In this document: positions 1 to 5,030 of the stretch, piece by piece
How positions within the stretch are numbered: the first letter of the stretch is position 1
How the letters are laid out: every line of letters starts with the position of its first letter
Origin: JANRLJ01 sp034437895
Lineage (GTDB): Bacteria; Chloroflexota; Anaerolineae; Aggregatilineales; Phototrophicaceae
NCBI GenBank assembly: GCA_034437895.1
Contig: DAOTTO010000316.1
Span: 1-8,152, forward strand
DNA: 8,152 nt
Reading direction: 5' to 3'
Notes under the pieces: generated by a model
Told to the model about the DNA's origin: nothing
What the model saw: only the letters and a program-made list of their open reading frames with translations
Databases searched by the model: none
Program-made: the position numbers and the translations under genes

Positions 1-106
1 TTTACCCCACCCCTAAATCCCCTCCCCATTGCATGGAGAGGGGACTTCAAGATGCGTTTTTCTCTCCCTCTCCAAGTATTGGAGAGGGGGCCGGGGGGTG
101 AGGTAA
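1..106. repeat. Palindromic intergenic repeat with two hairpins
   Basis: The ends are inverted: TTACCCCACCCC at the left pairs imperfectly with GGGGGGTGAGGTAA at the right. Inside are two G/C-rich hairpins. Bases 19-29 pair with 33-43 (one C-A mismatch, loop TGC), and 66-75 pair perfectly with 79-88 (CCCTCTCCAA / TTGGAGAGGG, loop GTA). The CCCTCTCC...GGAGAGGG...GGTGAGGT layout resembles dispersed REP/MITE-like units that I recall from Chloroflexota and some cyanobacteria; copy number in this genome cannot be seen here. It could also stop transcription from a gene to the left, but there is no clean T-run after either stem. Confidence 0.7.
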
Positions 107-139
107 GCGAAAGTCCTGAATATGATAAAAATTGCCCTC

Positions 140-168
140 TTGACAAAAATTAGTTTACAGTGTTTACT
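140..168 (+). promoter_or_regulatory. Candidate promoter of the tetR gene with a direct repeat
   Basis: TTGACA (140-145) is a perfect -35 box. Seventeen bases later TTTACT (163-168) is a 4/6 match to a -10 box. A direct repeat GTTTAC at 153-158 and 162-167 (9-bp period) lies in the spacer and -10, where a bound regulator would block polymerase. The leader to the ATG at 209 would be roughly 35 nt. Placement is by consensus match only. Confidence 0.5.
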
Positions 169-182
169 TAAATTATCTTATA

Positions 183-202
183 TCACCAACGTGATTTGGT
201 AA
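183..202. promoter_or_regulatory. Candidate TetR operator (inverted repeat)
   Basis: ACCAA (185-189) and TTGGT (196-200) form an inverted repeat around a 6-bp centre just before the tetR start codon. An overlapping pair ATCAC (182-186) / GTGAT (191-195) is also present. TetR-family repressors usually bind palindromes in their own promoter region, so autoregulation here is reasonable inference. The arms are short and could be chance. Confidence 0.3.
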
Positions 203-208
203 AACATA

Positions 209-907
209 ATGACTCGGCGTGAACGGCAGCATGACAACATCCGCGAAGAAATCAAGGCACTCGCCCGTCAGCATATGGCGGAGCAAGGGACAGCCGGACT
301 TTCTTTACGCGCAATTGCCCGTGATATGGAGATGACCGCCCCGGCGCTGTATCGGTATTTTCCGGCACGCGAGGACTTGATTACGGCGCTGATTTTGGAT
401 GCCTTTAACGCGCTGGCAGACACGCTGCAAGCCGCCGATAACGCCTGTGTCCATGAGGATTATACCGGACGGATGCTGAATATCATGAAAGTGTATCGGC
501 AGTGGGCGTTGGAGAACGCTGTGGACTTCCAGTTAATTTATGGCAATCCAATTCCGGGTTACAGCGCTCCAGGTGAGTTGACTGTTCCCGCCGTACAGCG
601 CGGCTTCATCGTCATCGTCACGATTTTGGCGGATGCCCTCGCTGCCGGGACGCTCAAGCTGCCGCCGGAGTATGAACAGCTACCTCCGTCGGTGGATCAC
701 CATTTGCGAATACTGATTGAGCGCGATCAATATCCGATTATCCCGCAGTTGCTTTATCTGGGTATCGCTGCGTGGACGCGGATGCACGGCATGATTATGC
801 TAGAACTTTACCACCACTTGGGGCCGACGATAGGTAATGTCGATGATTTTTATCATCACGAGATCACGACCTTTTTACAGCATCTCGGCTTAGACCCTGG
901 CCCATAA
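209..907 (+). CDS. TetR/AcrR-family transcriptional regulator, WHG C-terminal domain
   Basis: Cytoplasmic DNA-binding regulator of 232 residues, a usual length for the family. The N-terminal TetR helix-turn-helix spans about residues 10-58, with the recognition helix in TAPALYRYF (43-51). The C-terminal ligand-binding domain is of the WHG type: a conserved YRQWALENAVDFQLIYGNP block (96-114) and the name-giving W189...H193-G194. The ATG at 209 gives a complete HTH; no good Shine-Dalgarno precedes it, so translation may be weak or the transcript nearly leaderless. It lies upstream of, and on the same strand as, a cytochrome c and an SDR gene. TetR genes often sit beside the genes they control, so these and its own promoter are the obvious candidate targets. 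The inducer cannot be predicted. Family assignment is firm; targets are inference. Confidence 0.93.
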   Translation: MTRRERQHDNIREEIKALARQHMAEQGTAGLSLRAIARDMEMTAPALYRYFPAREDLITALILDAFNALADTLQAADNACVHEDYTGRMLNIMKVYRQWALENAVDFQLIYGNPIPGYSAPGELTVPAVQRGFIVIVTILADALAAGTLKLPPEYEQLPPSVDHHLRILIERDQYPIIPQLLYLGIAAWTRMHGMIMLELYHHLGPTIGNVDDFYHHEITTFLQHLGLDPGP

Positions 908-1130
908 AGTCAATCATAGACGCGCAATACAGCAAGTCACCTTTAACCCAATAACTTTAATGGAGACATTCTGATGACCTGACTCAGCAGACCTTAGTTC
1001 AATTTTTCTCATGCACAGCCAGTCTTAAGCACCATCACCTACAAATCTATTCGCAATCTCTATAAAAACCACCTGTAAGCAGGTGCTAATTCAATGCGCC
1101 CTAAGTGCGGAAAGGAGTGAAAGAATCCTG
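908..1130. other. Intergenic stretch without a recognisable gene
   Basis: No persuasive protein is encoded here. It holds a well-spaced ribosome-binding site GGAG (962-965) before ATG ACC TGA (974-982), a two-residue reading frame that may be the vestige of a lost gene start. It also holds a hairpin CACCTG-TAAG-CAGGTG (1070-1085) just before the cytochrome gene. A TATAAA at 1061-1066 could be a -10 box, but I see no good -35. Confidence 0.5.
1070..1085. repeat. Short hairpin in the leader of the cytochrome gene
   Basis: CACCTG (1070-1075) and CAGGTG (1080-1085) form a perfect 6-bp stem with loop TAAG. It lies about 30 nt before the ribosome-binding site of the cytochrome c gene. There is no T-run after it, so an intrinsic terminator is unlikely; a leader structure or a regulator site is possible. 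The stem is short enough to be chance. Confidence 0.35.
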
Positions 1131-1565
1131 ATGAACACACGACAGCAAAAACGAATTACACGGAACTTGATCGCGGGTTTTGTCCTAATCGCAATAGCTG
1201 CTGGTATGTACTTTAGCTTTCGCTATACGTTGATCGCGGACTTACGGGAAGCCATGATGAATCCCGATACTGCCGATCTTGTCAGCTACGGCGAAACACT
1301 TTTCCAAACACGGGGATGTATCGGCTGCCATACGCTCGACATGGCGGGCGCAATGGGCGAGGAAGGTCCAAATTTAACCGGAATCGCTAACCGCCATGAC
1401 GAAGCCTACATCCGTGAGGCCATCGTTAATCCTAATGCTGTGATCGCGGTGCAATGCCCGGAAGGTGCCTGCCAAAGCGGGATTATGCCGCAGTTTGGGG
1501 ACATTTTAGAACCCGCGCAAGTCGATGCGCTCGTTGCCTATCTCATATCATCTACCAATCGCTAA
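1131..1565 (+). CDS. Membrane-anchored monohaem c-type cytochrome
   Basis: Electron carrier of 144 residues on the outer face of the cytoplasmic membrane. A basic N-terminus (MNTRQQKRITRN) precedes one hydrophobic segment (about 13-30) with no obvious cleavage site, so it is probably an uncleaved anchor. The haem-binding motif is C63-I-G-C66-H67 and the likely axial methionine is M119 in GIMPQFGD. The C-terminal helix DALVAYLIS (132-140) is typical of class I cytochrome c. Two further cysteines, C109 and C114, lie shortly before the axial Met and could form a disulfide in this exported domain. The ATG at 1131 is chosen because AAAGGAG (1112-1118) precedes it and it gives a clean signal anchor; an in-frame GTG at 1083 would add 16 residues without an RBS. 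The stop is 27 nt before the SDR gene, suggesting co-transcription. Partner oxidase or reductase unknown. Confidence 0.9.
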   Translation: MNTRQQKRITRNLIAGFVLIAIAAGMYFSFRYTLIADLREAMMNPDTADLVSYGETLFQTRGCIGCHTLDMAGAMGEEGPNLTGIANRHDEAYIREAIVNPNAVIAVQCPEGACQSGIMPQFGDILEPAQVDALVAYLISSTNR

Positions 1566-1576
1566 TTGTTTTCCAT

Positions 1577-1582
1577 AAGGAG
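1577..1582 (+). promoter_or_regulatory. Ribosome-binding site deciding the SDR start
   Basis: AAGGAG lies 10 nt before ATG 1593. It decides against the in-frame TTG at 1566, which would add nine residues and sits next to the cytochrome stop. Confidence 0.7.
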
Positions 1583-1592
1583 CATATATCAC

Positions 1593-2558
1593 ATGACTAC
1601 AAACAATAATTCCAACGAACTGCACGTTATCTTCGGCACGGGGCCTGTTGGCTTCGCGGTCATGGAAGAACTCGTCAAGCGCGGTAAGCAAGTCCGTATG
1701 GTCAATCGCAGTGGCAAATTAGCCGATGCACCCAAAGCGGTTGAAGTCGTCGCCAGCGATGCCTATGATCCCGCCAAAACCCGTGATCTGACCAAAGGCG
1801 CGTCTGTCGTCTATCAATGCGCCCAACCGGAATATCATGAATGGCCGGAAAAATTCCCGCCTCTGCAAGCTAGTATCGTCGAAGGCGTGACGGCAAATGA
1901 TGCCAAGCTGGTCGTCGTGGAAAATCTATATATGTATGGCGATCCGAATGGTCGTCCCATGACAGAAGACATGCCCTACAACGCCCATACCCGCAAAGGC
2001 CAAACCCGCAAAGCCATGTCCGAATCACTCATGGCGGCGCACAAAAGCGGCAAAATCCGCGTTGTGATTGGTCGCGCTTCGGATTTTTATGGCCCGCGCT
2101 ATCTGACGGCGGCAGATCAGACCTTTTATCCGGCGCTCGCTGGCAAGCAAGCCACTGGCATTGGCAATATCGACGTGCAGCACACCTTCACCTATGTGCC
2201 AGATTTTGGCAAAGCGTTAGTTATATTGGGCGAACATGATGAAGCCTACGGTCAGGTCTGGCATGTGCCGAATGCACCTACTGTAACCCAGCGTGAATTT
2301 ATGACCATGATGTTTGCCGAAATCGGGACAGCACCCAAAATTGGCAGCATGGGCAAACTCATGATGCGGATTGGCGGCTTGTTTATCCCCGGAGCGCGGG
2401 AAACAGTGGAGATGATGTACGAATTTGAAAAGCCCTTCACCGTCAATCACAGCAAGTTCGTCAATGCTTTCGGCGATCACAGCACGCCGATTCGTGACGC
2501 GATGCGCGAGTCGGTGGCATGGTTTAAGGCACATCCCAAGCAAAAAGGCGCTCACTGA
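1593..2558 (+). CDS. NAD(P)-dependent epimerase/dehydratase-like protein, atypical extended SDR
   Basis: Cytoplasmic Rossmann-fold protein of 321 residues, normal for extended SDRs. The first beta strand and dinucleotide-binding loop are HVIFGTGPVG (11-20), followed by a second strand ending VNRSGK (37-42), where R39 could favour NADP. A strand plus ENLYMYGD (110-117) corresponds to the family's catalytic Ser/Thr-x-x-x-YG region, and GRASDFYGP (160-168) matches the extended-SDR block before the substrate domain. The catalytic Tyr-x-x-x-Lys is not present: the aligned site reads K135-G-Q-T-R139. This places it among atypical SDRs, so classic epimerase or dehydrogenase chemistry should not be assumed; it may act as a reductase of another kind or as a sensor. 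It follows the cytochrome gene by 27 nt. Fold assignment is firm; substrate unknown. Confidence 0.88.
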   Translation: MTTNNNSNELHVIFGTGPVGFAVMEELVKRGKQVRMVNRSGKLADAPKAVEVVASDAYDPAKTRDLTKGASVVYQCAQPEYHEWPEKFPPLQASIVEGVTANDAKLVVVENLYMYGDPNGRPMTEDMPYNAHTRKGQTRKAMSESLMAAHKSGKIRVVIGRASDFYGPRYLTAADQTFYPALAGKQATGIGNIDVQHTFTYVPDFGKALVILGEHDEAYGQVWHVPNAPTVTQREFMTMMFAEIGTAPKIGSMGKLMMRIGGLFIPGARETVEMMYEFEKPFTVNHSKFVNAFGDHSTPIRDAMRESVAWFKAHPKQKGAH

Positions 2559-2599
2559 GGCAGTAGAGAAAACCCCGTAATCACCAAATTGCTCATCGT

Positions 2600-2619
2600 G
2601 GGCGAGTTAGGACTCGCCC
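2600..2619. repeat. Hairpin GGGCGAGT-TAGG-ACTCGCCC in the convergent gap
   Basis: Bases 2600-2607 and 2612-2619 form a perfect 8-bp G/C-rich stem with a 4-nt loop. The right flank reads CCCCTAC and the left GTGGG, an imperfect outer extension, so the unit approximates a GTAGGGGCGAGT...ACTCGCCCCTAC palindrome of a kind I recall as a dispersed intergenic repeat in Chloroflexota. It lies between the convergent SDR and ferredoxin genes and may help end transcription from both sides, although neither side has a strong T-run. Confidence 0.65.
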
Positions 2620-2661
2620 CTACAAAACCTATGTCATCTCAATCAAATTAAAAATCGGGGA

Positions 2662-3027
2662 TTAACGTGGTTTAATCATCCATTCGGGGTGCGGGGTGAT
2701 GGTCTCTTGCGGGGCGGGGCCAGCGTCTTCCATCCCGCTTTCGGTCAACGTCATCACGGGATCAATCACCATATCCTGCAAAACTTCGATCTGGCAGGAA
2801 AGCCGCAAGACAGAATCCGTCCAGCCTTTTTCTGCCAGTTTGTTGTTTTCCGCGACGGTCATGCGATCTGGTTCGCCGGATTTAAACTCGACACGGCAGG
2901 TCGTACAACGGGCAAAACCGCCGCACAAATGCAAAATATCGACTCCGTTGGTCTCCAAAGCACGGATTAAACGTTTTCCAGATTCAACTTCAAACGCACC
3001 ATAACCTTCAACTTCAACCTTGGGCAT
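2662..3027 (-). CDS. [2Fe-2S] ferredoxin
   Basis: Small cytoplasmic electron carrier of 121 residues with the beta-grasp ferredoxin fold. Cluster ligands are C35, C41, C44 and C78, spaced Cys-x5-Cys-x2-Cys-x33-Cys, with the usual LCGGFARCTTC loop (34-44) and a later LSCQIEV (76-82). An acidic and proline-containing tail of about 30 residues follows the fold and ends PHPEWMIKPR; I do not recognise its role. The ATG at 3027 is preceded by GAGGAG (3036-3041) at 8-nt spacing; an in-frame GTG at 3036 overlaps that site and is rejected. It is convergent with the SDR gene, and the remnant of an NAD(P)-binding oxidoreductase lies upstream on the same strand. Redox partner cannot be deduced. Confidence 0.92.
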   Translation of the reverse strand: MPKVEVEGYGAFEVESGKRLIRALETNGVDILHLCGGFARCTTCRVEFKSGEPDRMTVAENNKLAEKGWTDSVLRLSCQIEVLQDMVIDPVMTLTESGMEDAGPAPQETITPHPEWMIKPR

Positions 3028-3103
3028 AGAATACACTCCTCGCTAACATCAAAATAACACTTTATCTAACTCATGCGCTTTTGTTGAACACTCTTACTTG
3101 GGC

Positions 3104-3121
3104 AAAGGGATTAACCCCTTT
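3104..3121. repeat. Short hairpin upstream of the ferredoxin gene
   Basis: AAAGGG (3104-3109) and CCCTTT (3116-3121) are a perfect 6-bp inverted repeat with a 6-nt loop. It lies in the probable leader of the minus-strand ferredoxin transcript. It may be a weak structure or chance. Confidence 0.3.
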
Positions 3122-3151
3122 ATCCATAAAGTTATCAATGAAAGTCATATG

Positions 3152-3157
3152 ATTATA
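3152..3157 (-). promoter_or_regulatory. Possible -10 box of the ferredoxin gene
   Basis: A perfect TATAAT reads on the minus strand here, embedded in an inverted repeat TATAGC (3154-3159) / GCTATA (3166-3171). No convincing -35 box lies 16-18 bp upstream. The leader to the ferredoxin ATG would be about 115-120 nt. Low confidence because the area is A/T-rich. Confidence 0.25.
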
Positions 3158-3210
3158 GCGATTATGCTATAGATAGTTAGGGGTGGACTCTATGCTCATA
3201 ACATAGTGAG

Positions 3211-3352
3211 TTAATAGGCTGCGGTAAAGCGTTGGTGGACATGCACGGGATTTTCAATTTCTTCAAGGAGTGCAATGGCGTAATCTTCGCGCGAAATAGT
3301 GTGCATCTACCACAATCATGTTTTCCGATATATCAGGCCATTCTTGTCTTTG
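3211..3352 (-). pseudogene. C-terminal remnant of an NAD(P)H-binding oxidoreductase (atypical SDR, YwnB/BVR-B-like)
   Basis: On the minus strand 3306-3211 reads as 31 residues and a TAA. They include TISREDYAIALLEEIENP and end HQRFTAAY. This matches the conserved C-terminus of short NAD(P)H-binding reductases (families with endings like ISxEDxAxALLDEIExPxHxxxRFTxGY), from memory of the family. Two in-frame stops lie just upstream in the same frame. In the next frame 3352-3302 stays open and ends NMIVVDA, which resembles the residues expected just before TIS, so a frameshift near 3300 is likely. The rest of the gene, about 150 or more residues, is missing; upstream sequence belongs to the toxin-antitoxin module, whose promoter starts at the break. 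No start or promoter remains. The C-terminal match is strong; the frameshifted extension is weaker. Confidence 0.72.
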
Positions 3353-3359
3353 TTATAAT
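3351..3359 (+). promoter_or_regulatory. Extended -10 promoter of the toxin-antitoxin module
   Basis: TGTTATAAT is a perfect extended -10 (TGnTATAAT). There is no good -35, as expected for this promoter class. Transcription would begin near 3366, giving a leader of about 30 nt with TAAGGAT (3380-3386) before the antitoxin ATG at 3397. The antitoxin, alone or with the toxin, probably represses it, as in most such modules; no clear operator palindrome is visible. Confidence 0.55.
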
Positions 3360-3396
3360 CAAAATAAAAATACAACGAGTAAGGATAAAAAATGTC

Positions 3397-3651
3397 ATGA
3401 CGACTATTGCAATTACGATTGATCTGCCGCAGACATTGCTTGACAAAGCACACGCAGCCGGCATCACAATCAACACATCCAGCGTCATCCACATGATCGA
3501 AGCCGAGTTAGTACGTACTCAGGCAGTAGCAAAATTGCTTGAGGCAATGACTATATTAGAAGGAAGTTTAACACCTGAAGAAATTGACGTTGAATTGGCG
3601 CGTGCCAAAATTGATCGTATCGCACACAACGAAGCACCAATACAAAAATGA
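3397..3651 (+). CDS. Putative antitoxin of a PIN-family toxin-antitoxin module
   Basis: Small protein of 84 residues. An N-terminal strand (AITIDLPQ, 5-12) is followed by a helix and turn (LLDKAHAAGI) and a second helix from T28, compatible with a ribbon-helix-helix DNA-binding part. The C-terminal half (LEGSLTPEEIDVELARAKI) is the sort of segment that binds and blocks the partner toxin. The ATG at 3397 has TAAGGAT upstream; the frame stays open back to 3232, but that extension overlaps an antisense gene remnant and has no RBS. A competing ATG at 3392 reads only ATG TCA TGA. The stop overlaps the toxin start (ATGA at 3648-3651), so translation is coupled. Antitoxin identity rests mainly on size and partner. 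Confidence 0.75.
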   Translation: MTTIAITIDLPQTLLDKAHAAGITINTSSVIHMIEAELVRTQAVAKLLEAMTILEGSLTPEEIDVELARAKIDRIAHNEAPIQK

Positions 3652-4070
3652 TCCGCGCCGTTGTGGATACAAATATCATTGTTTCAGCACTCTTTTGGGG
3701 AGGATTACCACGTATAGTCTTAGAAGCAGGCCTTAATAATGACTATCTCATCCTTGTAACTGAACCACTTATTGGTGAATTGGAACGGGTGCTTTTGTAT
3801 CCAAAGTTCACTCAACAACTTACGAAACATAATCTCACATTCCAGTCAGTTGTAAATAATTATAGAGCAAGTGCCGTCTTGGTCGAATCCACAGAAGTTC
3901 CAGTCGATGTTGTCCGCGACCCTAAAGATCGTGCTGTCCTTGAGTGCGCGGTTGGCGGTAACGCGGATTTTATCGTCTCAGGTGATAAAGACCTGCTTGT
4001 GTTAGTGGCCTATCAGAACATTGTTATTTTGACAGCGGAACAGTTTGTGCAGCACATGGCGAAGCCTTAA
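3648..4070 (+). CDS. PIN-domain toxin (putative ribonuclease)
   Basis: Probable Mg-dependent endoribonuclease of 140 residues, matching the family annotated as putative toxin-antitoxin component, PIN family. Acidic active-site residues are visible in order: D7 in VVDTNIIVSAL, E44 in LIGELERVL, D94 in DPKDRAVLECA and D113 in IVSGDKDLL. The DPKD...GGNADFIVSGDKDLL block is characteristic of this family. The known role is growth arrest by RNA cleavage when the antitoxin is lost. Its start overlaps the antitoxin stop by 4 nt, and it ends 12 nt from the convergent permease gene. Both module genes are A/T-richer than the flanking operons, consistent with acquisition by transfer. All catalytic residues appear intact. 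Confidence 0.9.
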   Translation: MIRAVVDTNIIVSALFWGGLPRIVLEAGLNNDYLILVTEPLIGELERVLLYPKFTQQLTKHNLTFQSVVNNYRASAVLVESTEVPVDVVRDPKDRAVLECAVGGNADFIVSGDKDLLVLVAYQNIVILTAEQFVQHMAKP

Positions 4071-4089
4071 GCTAGAGCTAGATTAAGGC
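4064..4089. terminator. Palindrome spanning both convergent stop codons
   Basis: GCCTTAA (4064-4070) and TTAAGGC (4083-4089) are a perfect 7-bp inverted repeat; the 12-nt spacer itself contains CTAG-AG-CTAG. Each arm includes one gene's TAA stop. It could act as a compact bidirectional terminator for the toxin and oppC transcripts, but it lacks strong G/C content and T-runs, so termination is only a possibility. Confidence 0.35.
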
Positions 4090-5027
4090 GCGGGTTTCTG
4101 TTGACTACCTTTGCGCGAGGTATGCGGATCGAGCGCATCGCGTAGGCCATCCCCAACCAGATAAAAGCACATCACCGTCACCATAATCAGCAAGCCAGGC
4201 CATACCACCAGATGCACCCCTGTGACGAAATAAGTGCGAGCATCCGTCAGCATATTGCCCCAGCTTGGGGTCGGCGGCTGCACACCAACGCCTAAATAGC
4301 TCAAGCCCGATTCCACTAGAATGAGATTCCCAGCGATAATCGTCCCAGTGACGATCACAATCGATACCAAATTGGGGAAAATATGATAAAACATCAGACG
4401 GCGCGTCGGTGCGCCCAAAGCCCGTGCCGCCACAATATATTCGCGTTCACGTAAACTCAGCACTTCGCCCCGCACCAGACGGCTCGTCCCCACCCATCCC
4501 GTCAGCGCGAGGATGATAATCAGCACCCCCGCATTTGGCCTCCAGATCGCCGCCACAATCAACAAGATAAATAAGGGCGGAATCGAACTGAGTGTATTGA
4601 CCAGCCACGTAATAAAATCGTCGATGATGCCGCCATAAAAGCCCGCTAACAGGCCGAGCGTTACGCCGATGAGGATAATCATGGCACTAGCAGCGAAGGC
4701 AATCGCTAACGAAACGCGCCCACCATACATCAAGCGAATTAACTGGTCGCGTCCGAGATGATCTGTCCCTAGAAAGTGGCCTTCTGTACCCGGCGGAAGA
4801 AAGCGATCAGGGATATTGGTGCGGTTGACATCGACATTGAGGACATATTCCACCACTGTGGGGCCGGCCACGCATAAAACCGTCAACACTGTTAAGACGA
4901 TGAGCGCCGCCATCGACAGGCGATCACGCAGGAGATGCGCCAGTGCGTCTTGCCACAGCGCCCGTGATTGTCTGGGCTGTTCTTCTGCTAAGCTGGTAAT
5001 TGTCGAAGGGGTAGGCAAAGTTGTCAT
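4083..5027 (-). CDS. OppC/DppC-type peptide ABC transporter permease
   Basis: Inner-membrane permease of 314 residues, near the usual 300 for the family, forming a heterodimeric channel with the OppB-type partner. A cytoplasmic N-terminus (1-36) leads to TM1 (about 38-60), then an external loop with the family signature HFLGTDHLGRD (84-94). Further membrane segments lie at about 105-130, 148-165, 168-180, 222-240 and 272-292. The EAA coupling loop that contacts the ATPase is REYIVAARALGAPTRR...PN (195-219). The C-terminus ends LVGDGLRDALDPH plus a short tail. The ATG lies only 3 nt after the oppB stop and has only a weak GAG before it, so it is probably translated by coupling. The substrate is probably peptides, but nickel, glycosides or other solutes use the same family. 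Confidence 0.93.
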   Translation of the reverse strand: MTTLPTPSTITSLAEEQPRQSRALWQDALAHLLRDRLSMAALIVLTVLTVLCVAGPTVVEYVLNVDVNRTNIPDRFLPPGTEGHFLGTDHLGRDQLIRLMYGGRVSLAIAFAASAMIILIGVTLGLLAGFYGGIIDDFITWLVNTLSSIPPLFILLIVAAIWRPNAGVLIIILALTGWVGTSRLVRGEVLSLREREYIVAARALGAPTRRLMFYHIFPNLVSIVIVTGTIIAGNLILVESGLSYLGVGVQPPTPSWGNMLTDARTYFVTGVHLVVWPGLLIMVTVMCFYLVGDGLRDALDPHTSRKGSQQKPAP

Positions 5028-5030
5028 GGA

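Noticed and set aside
1..106. CRISPR repeats or attachment site
   Set aside because: The two hairpins are unequal in sequence and not separated by regular unique spacers; no integrase or tRNA end is nearby.
1083..1130. GTG start for the cytochrome gene
   Set aside because: It lies inside a hairpin, has no RBS and would put a 16-residue polar extension before the signal anchor; ATG 1131 has AAAGGAG upstream.
2217..2555. Minus-strand frames opposite the SDR gene, and plus-strand frames opposite the ferredoxin (2689-3004)
   Set aside because: Both sets overlap genes with clear family motifs and lack start signals; they are shadows.
3154..3171. TATAGC/GCTATA hairpin as an intrinsic terminator of the reductase remnant
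   Set aside because: The stem is A/T-rich and short with no following T-run on the minus strand.
3232..3396. In-frame upstream extension of the antitoxin (55 extra residues from an upstream start)
   Set aside because: It has no ribosome-binding site, starts upstream of the extended -10 promoter and is antisense to the recognisable reductase remnant; the ATG at 3397 gives a normal-sized antitoxin.
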